Of a DNA stretch of 64,000 bases, positions 17,668 to 28,957 are shown piece by piece. The position numbers and the translations under genes are program-made. Source of the stretch: an uncultured Alistipes sp. (lineage in GTDB: Bacteria; Bacteroidota; Bacteroidia; Bacteroidales; Rikenellaceae); assembly GCF_963931675.1 (NCBI RefSeq), contig NZ_OZ007039.1, positions 87,501-151,500 of the forward strand, read 5' to 3'. Within the stretch, counting starts at the first letter, position 1; each line of letters starts with the position of its first letter. The notes under the pieces were generated by a model. It was given only the letters and a program-made list of their open reading frames with translations. It did not search any database and was not told where the DNA came from.

Positions 17668-19611
17668 CTATTTGCGGCGGGCGCGCTGCTGAGCCTCCTG
17701 CTGGCGGAGCAGCTCTTCGTAACGCTGCTGGAATTTCGATTTCCTGCCTTTGGATTTCTTCGCGGCATTGGCCTGCATGATGGCATGGATCTTATCATCG
17801 TCGACCATACGGCGGATGACGAGCGTCTGGGCGATGGTGAAGAGGTTCGAAAGCAGGTAATAGTAACACAAACCGCTGGAATAGTCGTTGAACCAGAAGA
17901 GCATCATGATCGGCATGAGGTAGACCATCATGAACTTCATACCGGCCATCTGGGGCTGGGACGAGGCGGTCTGCTGGTAGCTGAACCACGAGTAGCCGAA
18001 GAGCGACACGGCCATCAACAGCGCGAACAACGAGACGTGGTCGCCGTAGAATGGGATCGAGAAGGGCAGGTTCAGCACGCTGTCATACGACGAGAGGTCG
18101 TCGGCCCAGAGGAAGGACTGCCCGCGCAGCTCGATCGATGCGGGGAAGAAGCGGAACATGGCGATCAGAATCGGCAGCTGGATCAGCATCGGGATGCAAC
18201 CTCCCATGGGGTTGATACCGGCCTTCCTGTAGAGTTCCATGGTGGCCTGCTGGCGCTTCATGGCATCCTCCTGCTTGGGATACTTCTTGTTGAGTTCGTC
18301 GACCTGGGGTTTGATCAGCCGCATTTTGGCCATCGAGACATAGCTCTTGTAGGTCATCGGGAAGATCACGACCTTGACCAGAATCACGAGGATCAGGATG
18401 ATGATTCCGAAACTGGAGATGTAGTTTCTGAGGAAGTCGAAGACCGGGATCACGCACCAGCGGTTGACCCATCCGAAGATTCCCCACCCGAGCGGCACGA
18501 GTCGCTCGAGGTGGATGTCGTCGCCTGCGGGGGAATCGACCTTCTTGAGGATCGAATACTTGTTGGGTCCGAAATAGAAGGCGAAGTCATACCCTTCGGT
18601 CTGGGGCGTATAGGGGACGGACATCTGCGCGGAGAAGTTCTTGAGCAGATCCGACTCGGGCATTGCCGTATCGAACCGGAGGTTGGCGTAGGAGACATTC
18701 CCGGGAGCGATGAAGACCGACGAGAAGAACTGCTGTTTGAAAGCCACCCAGTTGACCTGGGTCGTCACCTCCTTCGATTTGGACTCCTCGCTCATGCCGA
18801 GCTCCTCGATCGAACTCTCGCCCGGGAAACGGTACGCCAGTGTGGTGTACATGTTCTCGTTCTTGAAACCCCGCTCGTTCTGATAGGAGGTGTTCGACCA
18901 GTCGATCTGGATCTGGGTCTGGTTGGCCATTTCGGGGGCCATGTTCACCAGGCGCACGTCGAAATCGACAAGATAGTCGCGTTCGGGCGATTTCGTATCA
19001 TATATAAGGTAGCGGTATTCGAGTGCAGCCCGTGCGGTCACGGGCAGACGCATGACGACCTGCTTCGCGCCGTCGGCCAGTGTCTCGACAGGCTCGGCCG
19101 TGAAGACGTACTCCATCGTGTTGACGGGGATGTTCCTCAGCCCGTTTTTCACGTAGAACAGCATTGCGAACCGGGACGTTGCGGGGTCCATGAGTTCGAC
19201 GGGCTGGTTGCGTTCTCCGCGGGGGGCATATTTGGTGTAATCCTTGAGCGTGACGCTCTTGACCTGACCGCCGCGCGTCGAGAAGGTCACCGCCAGCACA
19301 TCGTTCTCGACCGAGAACTCTTCGGACCGGGCACCGCGGGCCTCGGCGAGCTCAGCCCCGAGGGTTTCGACCTGGCGCCGACGGGCTGCCGAAGCGATCG
19401 AGTCCGCATCGACGGGATCGGCGATCAGCGCCTCCTGCGACACGGGGTCGGCCAGAGGTGCGGGATTCGAGGCGCGGGCCACCGAATCCATATAGGCGTC
19501 ATAGAGGGCTTTCTGTTGTTGAAATTCCTGTTGTTCCTTACTGCTGAAGTAGGCGAATCCGAGGAAGAGGAGCGCCACGACGGCAATACCGATAATCGAT
19601 TTTTTATCCAT
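17668..19611 (-). CDS. yidC: Membrane protein insertase YidC
   Basis: 647 residues, long form with a periplasmic domain. An N-terminal signal anchor (KKSIIGIAVVALLFLGFAYF) is followed by a large beta-rich periplasmic domain (about 60-360) and the conserved Oxa1/YidC insertase core with five helices (FGIIILILVILVKVVIFPMT, then MGGCIPMLIQLPILIAMFRF). It ends in a basic Gln/Arg-rich tail, typical for ribosome contact. It inserts membrane proteins with or without Sec. It follows pyrG by 74 bp on the same strand. Confidence 0.96.
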   Translation of the reverse strand: MDKKSIIGIAVVALLFLGFAYFSSKEQQEFQQQKALYDAYMDSVARASNPAPLADPVSQEALIADPVDADSIASAARRRQVETLGAELAEARGARSEEFSVENDVLAVTFSTRGGQVKSVTLKDYTKYAPRGERNQPVELMDPATSRFAMLFYVKNGLRNIPVNTMEYVFTAEPVETLADGAKQVVMRLPVTARAALEYRYLIYDTKSPERDYLVDFDVRLVNMAPEMANQTQIQIDWSNTSYQNERGFKNENMYTTLAYRFPGESSIEELGMSEESKSKEVTTQVNWVAFKQQFFSSVFIAPGNVSYANLRFDTAMPESDLLKNFSAQMSVPYTPQTEGYDFAFYFGPNKYSILKKVDSPAGDDIHLERLVPLGWGIFGWVNRWCVIPVFDFLRNYISSFGIIILILVILVKVVIFPMTYKSYVSMAKMRLIKPQVDELNKKYPKQEDAMKRQQATMELYRKAGINPMGGCIPMLIQLPILIAMFRFFPASIELRGQSFLWADDLSSYDSVLNLPFSIPFYGDHVSLFALLMAVSLFGYSWFSYQQTASSQPQMAGMKFMMVYLMPIMMLFWFNDYSSGLCYYYLLSNLFTIAQTLVIRRMVDDDKIHAIMQANAAKKSKGRKSKFQQRYEELLRQQEAQQRARRK

Positions 19612-19685
19612 TCAAACGTTGTTGCTTGTTTCGAGTGAGTAAAACAGCGGGAGCGTGCTTTTTTCAGGGATTGCAGTTTCTCCGC

Positions 19686-21332
<1,647 letters not shown>

Positions 21333-23756
21333 CTATTTGTTGTCCGGCTGATTCTCTTCCGCCTCCTGGCTGTCGATCATGCGGACCTTCTCGACGGTTG
21401 CGTTCATCTCCTCGCGGGCGCGCTCGATCTTGGCGCGCACGTCGGCGATGAGCGACTCGGCGTTTTTCGATTTGGCGAAGAATCCGATGTTGTTTTCCAG
21501 CAGGGCGATCTCCTGCTCCAGCTGGCGGACCTTGTTGTAGAGGCGTTCGCGTTCGGAACGGAGACGGCGATCCCCGGCGCCCTTCATCGAGGAGAGTTTC
21601 TCGCGGAAGCGGCCCATCGAGCGGTCGCGTTCGGAGCCGCGCAGGACGTTGAACAGTTCGTCGACGGCAGCCTTGTAACGCTTCTGGATGGCATCCTTCT
21701 GCTTGATGGGCACGAATCCGATCTCGCTCCAGCGGCGCTGGAAGTCGCGGATCACCTCATAACCGCCGGTGCGGACATCGGCGGCGGCCATTTCGTCGAG
21801 CAGGGCGAGTTTCTTGCGGAGGTTCTCCTCATACTCGCCGTCGACCGTTGCGAAATGGGCGGCCTTGCGTTCGAAGAAGCGGTCGCAGGCGGCGCGGAAG
21901 CGTTTCCAGACGGCTTCGGAGTGGCGGCGCGACACGGCCCCGATCTGCTTCCAGCGGGTCTGGAGGGCGATCAGTTCGTCGGTTGTCTTCTTCCACTCCT
22001 CGCTGTTCACGAGCGACTCGGCAGCCTCGCAAATCTCGTTCTTGAGCTGGAGGTTGTGATCCATCTCGGCCTTCAGCCCGGCATAGAACTGGCGTTTGGC
22101 CTCGAAGAAGCGGTCGCAGGCGGTGCGGAAACGCTCGTAGATACGGTTGTTGTCCTTCTTGGGTGCGAAGCCGATGGTCTTCCAGGTTTTCTGGATCTCC
22201 AGGAGCTTGTCGCTGGCCTTGTTCCACTCCCTGCGGGTCGTGAGGGGCTGTGCGGCGAGTTCTTCGGTGGCCTCGCAGAGTCCGGTCTTGAGTTCGAGGT
22301 TCTTGAGCTGCTCGCCCTTGAGGGCTTCGAAATGCTCCTGATGGAGTTTGTTGATGCGGCTCGACGCGGCCTTGAAGCGCTCCCAGAGGGTCTCCTTGTA
22401 CTCGTTGGCCACGGGACCCGTCTCGCGCCACTCGTCGTGGAGTTTCTGCAGTTTGTGGAAGGCCTCGACCACCGAGGGTTCGAGCAGCAGGGCTTCGGCC
22501 TGTTCGCAGAGGGCGACCTTCTGCTCGTAGTTCTTCTTCAGGTCGAGATCGCGCAGCTCCTTGTTGATCTTGATGAAGTTGTAGAAGTTCTCGACATGGA
22601 GGTTGTAGGTCTCCCAGAGGTCCTTGATGTAGGCCTGGGGCACCGGGCCCGTATCACGCCAGCGCTGCTGGAGTTCGCGGAACTTGTTGAAGGTATGGTT
22701 GAGCGTCTCGTCGGAGTTGACCAGTTCCTTCAACTCCTCGATGATCTGCTGTTTGACCTTGAGATTGGCCTCCTTTTCGGCCTCGAGGTTGGCGATGAAG
22801 ATGTCGCGGCGGCGGCGGTACTCCTTGAAGAGCTCCTTGAGCTGCACTTCGGCCCCGTCGACCGCGGGAGCGAAATCCTCCTCGGCGCCCCCCTCTTCGA
22901 GGAAGCGGCGGCGGGCGGCCTCAACCTCCGAACGGCGGATGCGGTAGAAGGCGATCTTCAGGGCCTCGACGTCGCGGCGGATCGACTGTACGGGCTGCTC
23001 TTCGAGCATCCGGGCGAACATGGCGACCAGCTCCTCCTTTCCCTTTCCGGCGAATTTCTCTTCGGGGGCCTCCTTCTCCTCGGCAGCGCGCTGTTCGGCT
23101 TCGGCCTCCTCGGCGGTTTCGCCTTCGAGTTCGAGTCCGGCATCCTGTGCGGCGAGGGCCGCCTCCTCATCAACGAAATCCATCCGCACCTCTTCGGGGG
23201 CCTCCTCCTCTTCGAAATCGGCTACAGGCTCCGCCGCGGATTTGATCCGAGCGCGCTTGGGGCGGGGTGCGGCGTCAGCACCGGCCGGTTCCCGAACAGC
23301 CTCGGGAGCTCTCTCCCCCACGGGTTCCTGCACAGCCTCGGAGACGGTCTCGGGAGTTGCCTCCCCCACGGATTCCTGCACAGGCTCCGACGCAGCCTCC
23401 TCCCCCGGTTCCTGCACGGGCTTCTCCACCTGTTCCGTCACAGGTGCCGCCGCCGTTTCGACGTCGGCAGGCGTTTCGGCCGAAGTTTCCGCGGGGGCTT
23501 CGGGTGCCCCGGGGGTTTCCGGTGTTTTCTCCGCTCCTGCGGATTCGGCCTCAGGGGCCTCTTCGGCAGCGGGATCCTCGGAGGCAGGGGTCTCTTCAGG
23601 GGCAGGGGTCACAGCGGGCTCTGCGGGAGCCGCCTCCCCGGCCGGGATTTGGGATTCGGAGGTTTCGGGAGTCGCCACGGGACTCGTCTGCGCATCTTCA
23701 GCCAGGGGGCTGACTTGCTCCTCGGGAGCAGAAAGTGTCGGTTTTTCAGTAGCCAT
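21333..23756 (-). CDS. DUF349 repeat protein with long Ala/Glu/Pro-rich N-terminus
   Basis: 807 residues from ATG 23756. The first ~250 residues are low complexity (Pro, Glu, Ala, Val, with repeated VQEPVGE- and EAPAET-like units). The rest contains several DUF349 repeats, recognised by the recurring W...G.V......LWERF...CD.FF pattern (e.g. ETLWERFKAA, RTACDRFFEAK), predicted to be long helices; a coiled coil closes the protein. Its function is unknown to me in Bacteroidota. A longer upstream frame exists but lacks similarity. -7 box TATATTTG on the minus strand lies at plus 23806-23813. It heads the unit DUF349-pyrG-yidC. Confidence 0.85.
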   Translation of the reverse strand: MATEKPTLSAPEEQVSPLAEDAQTSPVATPETSESQIPAGEAAPAEPAVTPAPEETPASEDPAAEEAPEAESAGAEKTPETPGAPEAPAETSAETPADVETAAAPVTEQVEKPVQEPGEEAASEPVQESVGEATPETVSEAVQEPVGERAPEAVREPAGADAAPRPKRARIKSAAEPVADFEEEEAPEEVRMDFVDEEAALAAQDAGLELEGETAEEAEAEQRAAEEKEAPEEKFAGKGKEELVAMFARMLEEQPVQSIRRDVEALKIAFYRIRRSEVEAARRRFLEEGGAEEDFAPAVDGAEVQLKELFKEYRRRRDIFIANLEAEKEANLKVKQQIIEELKELVNSDETLNHTFNKFRELQQRWRDTGPVPQAYIKDLWETYNLHVENFYNFIKINKELRDLDLKKNYEQKVALCEQAEALLLEPSVVEAFHKLQKLHDEWRETGPVANEYKETLWERFKAASSRINKLHQEHFEALKGEQLKNLELKTGLCEATEELAAQPLTTRREWNKASDKLLEIQKTWKTIGFAPKKDNNRIYERFRTACDRFFEAKRQFYAGLKAEMDHNLQLKNEICEAAESLVNSEEWKKTTDELIALQTRWKQIGAVSRRHSEAVWKRFRAACDRFFERKAAHFATVDGEYEENLRKKLALLDEMAAADVRTGGYEVIRDFQRRWSEIGFVPIKQKDAIQKRYKAAVDELFNVLRGSERDRSMGRFREKLSSMKGAGDRRLRSERERLYNKVRQLEQEIALLENNIGFFAKSKNAESLIADVRAKIERAREEMNATVEKVRMIDSQEAEENQPDNK

Positions 23757-24010
23757 CTCAGTTGATGTTTTTGATTCCCGGACAAGCGGGAGTACATAAA
23801 TCCCGCAAATATACTTATTTTCCGCGGAACCCGAAAGAGAAATCGACAAAACCTGCAACAACGTCGCAATCCGGGAGAGGAGCAACGGAAGAGGAGCGGA
23901 GATTCGGCGGACGGACGGGAAAAAATGCACGAATTCGCGGAAAAATTCGTATCTTCGCAAAGTTATCACCATGCGGGCGCCCGGAGTGCGCCCGCCTTGA
24001 AACCGCAACC

Positions 24011-24682
24011 ATGAGCCACCGCATCCTGCTGGTCGACGATGAGGTCGACATTCTGGAATTCGTCCGCTACAACCTCGTGCGCGAGGGTTACGAGGTCTAC
24101 ACGGCGCAAAACGGCGCCGAAGCGCTGAAGGTCGCCGCGGAGTGCCATCCGCACCTGATCCTGCTGGACATGATGATGCCGGTGATGGACGGGGCGCAGA
24201 CGTGCCGGGCGATCCGTGCGAATCCGGAGTTGAAGGATACGATGGTGGTTTTTCTCTCGGCACTGGGCGAAGAGGAGCAGCAGTTGGCGGGTTTCGGCGT
24301 GGGGGCCGACGACTACCTGACCAAGCCGATCAAGATGAAACTCCTGAAGAGCCGCGTGCAGGCGATCCTGAAGCGGATCGATGCGGACCCGATTCCGAAG
24401 AAACCGGCCCCGACGGGCATTACGGTGGACCGGGAGCGCTACACGGTGATCCGCGACGGCGAGGAGATCACCCTTCCGCGCAAGGAGTTCGCGTTGCTGG
24501 AGCTGCTCTATTCGTCGCCGGGGCGTCTGATTCCGCGGGAGGAGATCTACACGAAGATCTGGGGCACGGATGTGGTTGTGGGCGACCGCACGATCGACGT
24601 GCACATCCGGAAACTGCGGCAGAAGATCGGCGACGAACGGATCGTCACGGTCAAGGGCGTAGGCTACAAGTACGAGCCGTAG
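24011..24682 (+). CDS. OmpR/PhoB-family response regulator (orphan)
   Basis: 223 residues. The receiver domain has the acidic pair DDE (residues ~10-12), the phospho-acceptor Asp in LLDMMMPVMDG (~54) and the Lys in YLTKPIK (~105). The C-terminal winged helix (about 130-223) ends VGYKYEP, as in PhoB/OmpR proteins. No histidine kinase is adjacent: the next gene downstream is proB. The upstream 254 bp (23757-24010) hold the DUF349 promoter on one side and, for this gene, an inverted repeat GCGGGCG/CGCCCGC around 23973-23995 in the leader. Targets are unknown. Confidence 0.93.
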   Translation: MSHRILLVDDEVDILEFVRYNLVREGYEVYTAQNGAEALKVAAECHPHLILLDMMMPVMDGAQTCRAIRANPELKDTMVVFLSALGEEEQQLAGFGVGADDYLTKPIKMKLLKSRVQAILKRIDADPIPKKPAPTGITVDRERYTVIRDGEEITLPRKEFALLELLYSSPGRLIPREEIYTKIWGTDVVVGDRTIDVHIRKLRQKIGDERIVTVKGVGYKYEP

Positions 24683-24807
24683 CACCCCGGCCGAAGGGGG
24701 GGGGTCAGGCGAGGTCCGACCACGAAAAGGTTCGAATACGGAAGGGCCCAGCCGCGAAAAGGCCGGCTACGAAGAGGCCCGAGCAGGAAAAGGTTAATGA
24801 GAAAAAT

Positions 24808-25899
24808 ATGACACACACGGGAAAATACCGCCGCATCGTGATCAAGATCGGCAGCAACGTGCTGACGCGCGATGACGGGCGCCCCGACACGACGCGCATT
24901 TCGGCGCTTGTGGACCAGATTGCACGCCTGCACCGGGCGGGTGTGGAGGTGGTTCTCGTCTCGTCGGGGGCGGTTGCTTCGGGGCGCAGCCTGCTGGAGT
25001 CGCGCGTGGGGCGCATCGACACGGTTTCGGCGCGCCAACTCTACTCGGCGGTCGGACAGGTGAAGTTGCTGAACCGCTACTACGACCTCTTCAACGACTA
25101 CGGCATCGCGTGCGGGCAGGTGCTCACCACGAAGGAGAGCCTCTCGACGCGCCGCCAGTACCTCAACCAGCGCAACTGCATGGAGGCGATGCTCGCGGCC
25201 GGGGTGATCCCGATCGTGAACGAGAACGACACGATCTCCGTGACGGAACTGATGTTCACCGACAACGACGAACTTTCGGGACTCGTGGCGGCGATGATGG
25301 ACGCCGATGCGCTGCTGATCCTGAGCAACATCGACGGCATCTACGACGGTTCGCCCGCCGACCCGTCGTCGCAGGTGATCCGGCGCGTGGCGCCGGGTCG
25401 GGACCTTTCACAGTATATCGATACGACGCGCTCGTCGCGCGGACGCGGGGGCATGACCTCCAAGAGCCGGATTTCGAGCCGCGTGGCGGGCGAAGGGATC
25501 GAGGTGGTGATTGCCAACGGACGCCGCGACGGGATCCTCACGGACCTCGTGCTGACGGACCGCGACGTGGTCTGCACGCGCTTCGAAGCGGCCCGACACG
25601 CCGCTTCGGGTGTGAAGAAGTGGATCGCCAGCAGCGAAGGTTTCGCCAAGGGGGCGCTGCGTCTCGACGCCGGGGCGACGGCCGCGGTGAGCCGGAGCAA
25701 GGCAGCGAGCGTGCTGGCCGTGGGCGTAACCGACGTCGAGGGGGATTTCGAGCGGGACGACATCGTGCGGGTCCTCTCGCCGGAGGGTACCCAGCTGGGC
25801 GTGGGCCGCATCTCGTGCGACAGCGCCACGGCGCGCCGCAACCTGGGCTGCAAAGGTCTCAAACCACTGATTCACTGCGATTACCTTTACCTGGAATAA
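24808..25899 (+). CDS. proB: Glutamate 5-kinase
   Basis: 363 residues: amino-acid kinase domain ([11 protein letters not shown] at the start, [29 protein letters not shown]) and a C-terminal PUA domain ([18 protein letters not shown]). It makes glutamyl-5-phosphate, the first step of proline synthesis, and is normally inhibited by proline. ATG 24808 was chosen because the kinase domain begins four codons later; the open frame runs further upstream in GC-rich sequence without similarity. proA begins 4 nt after its stop. The 125-bp gap upstream has degenerate GAAAAGG repeats. Confidence 0.94.
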   Translation: MTHTGKYRRIVIKIGSNVLTRDDGRPDTTRISALVDQIARLHRAGVEVVLVSSGAVASGRSLLESRVGRIDTVSARQLYSAVGQVKLLNRYYDLFNDYGIACGQVLTTKESLSTRRQYLNQRNCMEAMLAAGVIPIVNENDTISVTELMFTDNDELSGLVAAMMDADALLILSNIDGIYDGSPADPSSQVIRRVAPGRDLSQYIDTTRSSRGRGGMTSKSRISSRVAGEGIEVVIANGRRDGILTDLVLTDRDVVCTRFEAARHAASGVKKWIASSEGFAKGALRLDAGATAAVSRSKAASVLAVGVTDVEGDFERDDIVRVLSPEGTQLGVGRISCDSATARRNLGCKGLKPLIHCDYLYLE

Positions 25900-25903
25900 G
25901 ATC

Positions 25904-27160
25904 ATGGAAACAAACTACCGCGCACTTTTCGAGGCAGCGCGCCGGGCCGGCACCGCCCTCTCCAATACCCCTGCAGACCGGCTCTCGTCGGCCGTCCGCA
26001 CGGCAGCCGGGCTGCTCCGCACCCACACCGACGAGATCCTGACGGCCAATGCCGAAGACCTTGCGGCCATGGACCCGGCCTCCCCGCTGTGCGACCGCCT
26101 GCGGCTGACGCCCGAACGGATCGCCGCCATCGCCGCGGACATGGAGTCGGTAGCGGCACTCCCCTCGCCGCAGGGCGAGGCGCTCGCCGCCTGGAGCCGT
26201 CCGAACGGGATGCAGCTCCGCAAGGTGCGCGTTCCGTTCGGCGTGGTGGGGATGGTCTGCGAGGCGCGTCCGAACGTCACGGCCGATATTTTCTCGCTCT
26301 GCCTGAAGACCGGGAATGCCTGCGTGCTGAAGGGCGGGAGCGACGCCCGCCGCTCGAACGAGGCGATTGCGGCCCGGCTCCACGAAGCGCTGCGCCGCGA
26401 AGGGCTCGACGAAGCGGCCTTCACGCTGCTGCCGTCGGACCACGCAGCGGTGGGCGAACTGCTCGGGGCCGTCGGCTACGTCGACGTGGTGATTCCGCGG
26501 GGCGGGGCGGGACTGATCCGCTTCGTGCGGGAGAACGCCCGGGTTCCGGTGATCGAGACCGGTGCGGGGATCGTCCACACCTATTTCGATGCCGCGGGCG
26601 ATCTGGAGAAGGGCCGTGCGGTGATCTGCAACGCCAAGACGCGCCGCGTGAGCGTCTGCAACGCCCTGGACTGCCTCATCATCCACCGCGACCGGCTCGG
26701 GGACCTCGCCGCGCTGTGTGCGCCGCTGGCCGGGCACCGGGTCACGATCTACGCCGACAAGGCCGCCCTCGAAGCTCTGGAGGGACACTACCCTGCCGCA
26801 CTGCTCGCCCCGGCCACGGAGGAGCACTACGGCACGGAGTTCCTGGACTACAAACTGGCCGTAAAGAGCGTGTCGTCGTTCGACGAGGCGCTGGCGCACA
26901 TTGCCCGCTACTCGTCGCGGCACAGCGAGGCGATCGTCACCGAGGATGCGGCAGCGGCCGAGGCCTTCACGCGGCGGGTGGACGCGGCGTGCGTCTACGT
27001 GAACGTATCGACGGCCTTCACCGACGGCGGACAGTTCGGATTCGGCGCCGAGGTGGGGATCTCGACGCAGAAGCTCCACGCCCGGGGTCCGATGGGGCTT
27101 CCGGAACTGACAACCTACAAATACGTCATCACGGGCGACGGGCAGACGCGGCCGGCCTGA
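25904..27160 (+). CDS. proA: Glutamate-5-semialdehyde dehydrogenase (gamma-glutamyl phosphate reductase)
   Basis: 418 residues of the aldehyde dehydrogenase superfamily. Recognisable are [19 protein letters not shown], the region [13 protein letters not shown] with the catalytic Cys, and [19 protein letters not shown] near the C-terminus. It reduces the product of ProB to glutamate semialdehyde. The gene is co-transcribed with proB (4-nt gap). It is the last core gene before the accessory island; no terminator is obvious directly after it. Confidence 0.95.
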   Translation: METNYRALFEAARRAGTALSNTPADRLSSAVRTAAGLLRTHTDEILTANAEDLAAMDPASPLCDRLRLTPERIAAIAADMESVAALPSPQGEALAAWSRPNGMQLRKVRVPFGVVGMVCEARPNVTADIFSLCLKTGNACVLKGGSDARRSNEAIAARLHEALRREGLDEAAFTLLPSDHAAVGELLGAVGYVDVVIPRGGAGLIRFVRENARVPVIETGAGIVHTYFDAAGDLEKGRAVICNAKTRRVSVCNALDCLIIHRDRLGDLAALCAPLAGHRVTIYADKAALEALEGHYPAALLAPATEEHYGTEFLDYKLAVKSVSSFDEALAHIARYSSRHSEAIVTEDAAAAEAFTRRVDAACVYVNVSTAFTDGGQFGFGAEVGISTQKLHARGPMGLPELTTYKYVITGDGQTRPA

Positions 27161-27464
27161 CGGATCCGACAAAAAATCCCGGTTTTCAGCCAGAATAAAA
27201 GGCAAATTTGACTATTCCCACTGACAGTCAGACAGTTTGATTTCAAGTGGCACAGAACGGCATAAGGTCGGGAAAACGGATTTAGGCAGATTGCAGCAGC
27301 AGATGCATTTCCAAATCATTACCCGATGGAAAAGCCACGCAACCTGCCATAAACGGGCAACTGATTGTCGAATGGTTCAGAGAGCAGTTTGGCAGGCTGT
27401 TCTCATCCGTTAAAAGGACGGTTGAGCCGCTTAGAAGAGGCAAGGGCATGGGATTGTAAACAAT
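27161..27464. other. Non-coding boundary of the accessory island
   Basis: About 300 bp that mark the change from GC-rich core sequence to AT-richer DNA. I see only short open frames with no family similarity. On the minus strand AGTGGGAATAG at 27211-27221 resembles the 3' end of guaA genes, a site used by some integrative elements, but no guaA is present here. It may be debris from an earlier insertion. Confidence 0.35.
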
Positions 27465-27530
27465 ACCAACGGGAGGGTAGCAAGATTGTGTTTTGGGCAG
27501 ACCAAAACCTCTTGCCGCCCTCCCGTTGGT
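27465..27530 (-). terminator. Long interrupted palindrome, possible terminator
   Basis: Outer arms ACCAACGGGAGGG (27465-27477) and CCCTCCCGTTGGT (27518-27530) pair perfectly. Next come GCAAGA/TCTTGC and GTTTTGG/CCAAAAC, leaving a 5-nt loop: 26 base pairs in 66 nt. It lies 14 nt after the NTF2-like fragment's stop on the minus strand. A terminator is the simplest reading, but the length and stacked stems are unusual. Confidence 0.45.
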
Positions 27531-27543
27531 CATCTGAATGTTT

Positions 27544-27790
27544 TTAATTCTTTTTGTACAAGTGGTATATCTTGCTGACTATCTTCCAGCCGTCCGCCCC
27601 TTTGACAAGGGTAAACATGTCGGTGTACGTTCCGGCTTTGCTGAAGCGGGATTCTATACGGGCTATGGCTGTGTCTTCCGTAGCGCTGCAAACGGTCAGT
27701 TCATAATCTACCTCCTGTTTGCCCACTGATTGCCCGAATTTAAGCAGTTCTCCAATGTGAACGGTGCGGATACTGCCGTCTTCCGCCCGC
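27544..27790 (-). pseudogene. C-terminal fragment of an NTF2-like/lumazine-binding family protein
   Basis: About 80 residues match the second half of SnoaL/NTF2-like proteins (DYELTVCSATEDTAIARIES, then YTDMFTLVKGADGWKIVSKI, ending YHLYKKN). The N-terminal half is missing: reading upstream, sequence passes into a flavoprotein fragment in another frame. A GTG at 27813 would give an 89-residue product, but its first residues come from the neighbouring gene's sequence. Most likely a decayed fusion of two partial genes. Confidence 0.55.
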
Positions 27791-27995
27791 TTTCGATGCA
27801 CTTCAGCAGCCACGCCATGTTTTGCCCCAAGACGCGCATGGTCTGCAAGCCCTCCTTGTCCTTGCGCACGTCATCGGGCGTGAAGCCGTGCACCGAGTTC
27901 CAGTATTGAGATGCCACGACAGGCATGTTGGCAATGGTAAAATACTGGTTTAGCTGCTCGAAGGTGGCAGAGGCTCCACCACGACGGCACGATAC
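27780..27995 (-). pseudogene. Internal/C-terminal fragment of an NADPH-dependent FMN reductase-like flavoprotein
   Basis: About 70 residues read CRRGGASATFEQLNQYFTIA, MPVVASQYWNSVHG, DDVRKDKEGLQTMRVLGQNM and AWLLKCIESG. This is the typical C-terminal part of flavodoxin-fold iron-sulphur flavoproteins. The flavin-binding N-terminal half is absent: the frame begins just after the stop codon of the flavodoxin-like gene. The fragment runs out of frame into the NTF2-like fragment. It indicates deletion and fusion inside the island. Confidence 0.55.
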
Positions 27996-28001
27996 GTACG
28001 T

Positions 28002-28541
28002 TCAGAATTTATGCGCCAGTTCAGCCGCTTGCTTGCAGCCGTCTGTCTTGTTGATGTCCCCTTCGTTCAATACTCCGGTAATAAGTACTTCGCCAGCCAT
28101 CTCCCATTTCAGCAGGGCGGCAGAACGCTCCAGCGGCATACGGATGCCGTCCATTACCGTCACGTCGTCTTCTTCGCAGCAGGCTATCAGTCCGCATTTC
28201 TTTCCGGCGATATCCTTTCCGCCTACCACGAATGAAAACAGGCGGTCAACCACGCCCTTTATCTGTGCCGGGATGGAATACCAGTAGGTCGGCATGGTGA
28301 ATACGACAGCATCGGCTTCCATGATGGCAGGTGCAATAAGGTTGAAATCATCATCAAATGAACAAGCCTTGCCCGTCTTGAAGCAGGTCTGACAGGCACG
28401 GCAGCCGCCTATCTTCATCAGTGCGGCATCAAAGCGTTGCACCGTATGGCCGAGTTTCTCCGCTTCCCTGATAAATGCATCCGTTAGGGCAAAGCTGTTG
28501 CCATGCTTGCGAGGACTGCCCGTAATGACTGTTATCTTCAT
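28002..28541 (-). CDS. Flavodoxin-fold NAD(P)H-dependent oxidoreductase
   Basis: 179 residues. It begins MKITVITGSPRKHGNSFALT, the FMN phosphate loop, and has IGGCRACQTCFKTGKACSFD with four Cys (an iron-sulphur or redox site), then DAVVFTMPTYWYSIPAQIKG for the isoalloxazine ring. This matches iron-sulphur flavoprotein/NADPH-dependent FMN reductase relatives. Substrate is unknown; HxlR-controlled members often respond to electrophiles or quinones, which fits the HxlR gene nearby. It follows the NTF2-like gene by 12 bp. Probably complete, though the fused fragment just downstream shows this locus has been rearranged. Confidence 0.8.
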   Translation of the reverse strand: MKITVITGSPRKHGNSFALTDAFIREAEKLGHTVQRFDAALMKIGGCRACQTCFKTGKACSFDDDFNLIAPAIMEADAVVFTMPTYWYSIPAQIKGVVDRLFSFVVGGKDIAGKKCGLIACCEEDDVTVMDGIRMPLERSAALLKWEMAGEVLITGVLNEGDINKTDGCKQAAELAHKF

Positions 28542-28553
28542 GACGCTTCCTCC

Positions 28554-28937
28554 TTACTTTTGAATGGTATCCGAATTCTGATTGTACGCCTTTGCCACGC
28601 ACCGCCACTCGCCGTTCATCTTCATCAGCAGCAGGTAGTCGGTGAAGTCGATACGGCCTCCCCATTTCTCTTCCAGCACGCGCACCACGGCGAGGGTCTC
28701 TTCCACGTCCACCACATCGATGCGTGCCTTGAAGTCATCGCCTGCGCCTACGGTGTCCACATTGCGGTAGAACTGCTCGATGCTGCCGTGCTCCAGCTTC
28801 CCGTCGAGGTAGCCGAACAGGACGGCTTCGTCAATAAACAACTCGCGGGCGTACTTGCTGTTGCCTTCCGCCACGCTTTTCACAAACTTCATGGCAGCTG
28901 CTTCCACTGCCTTGTACTCTTCGATACTTGCTCTCAT
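28554..28937 (-). CDS. NTF2-like (SnoaL/DUF4440-type) protein
   Basis: 127 residues with the NTF2-like pattern FVKSVAEGNSKYARELFIDE, AVLFGYLDGK, then VVRVLEEKWGGRIDFTDYLL and a C-terminal GEWRCVAKAYNQ. These cone-shaped domains bind small hydrophobic ligands or act as small hydrolases/isomerases; nothing here fixes a substrate. It precedes the flavodoxin-like gene in the same operon. A perfect palindrome lies 21 nt upstream of its ATG, and the IS1111-type element has inserted directly beyond that. Confidence 0.8.
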   Translation of the reverse strand: MRASIEEYKAVEAAAMKFVKSVAEGNSKYARELFIDEAVLFGYLDGKLEHGSIEQFYRNVDTVGAGDDFKARIDVVDVEETLAVVRVLEEKWGGRIDFTDYLLLMKMNGEWRCVAKAYNQNSDTIQK

Positions 28938-28957
28938 GATGTTAATTTCCAGTTACA

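Noticed and set aside
17584..19638. A 684-codon plus-strand frame opposite yidC
   Set aside because: Covers exactly the yidC gene and shows no domain.
27211..27221. Attachment site of an integrative element (guaA-like end)
   Set aside because: Only 11 nt match, with no guaA gene, no integrase and no second copy; kept as a remark, not a feature.
27282..27533. An 83-codon minus-strand frame in the proA downstream region
   Set aside because: No family similarity, no start signals, and it overlaps the long palindrome.
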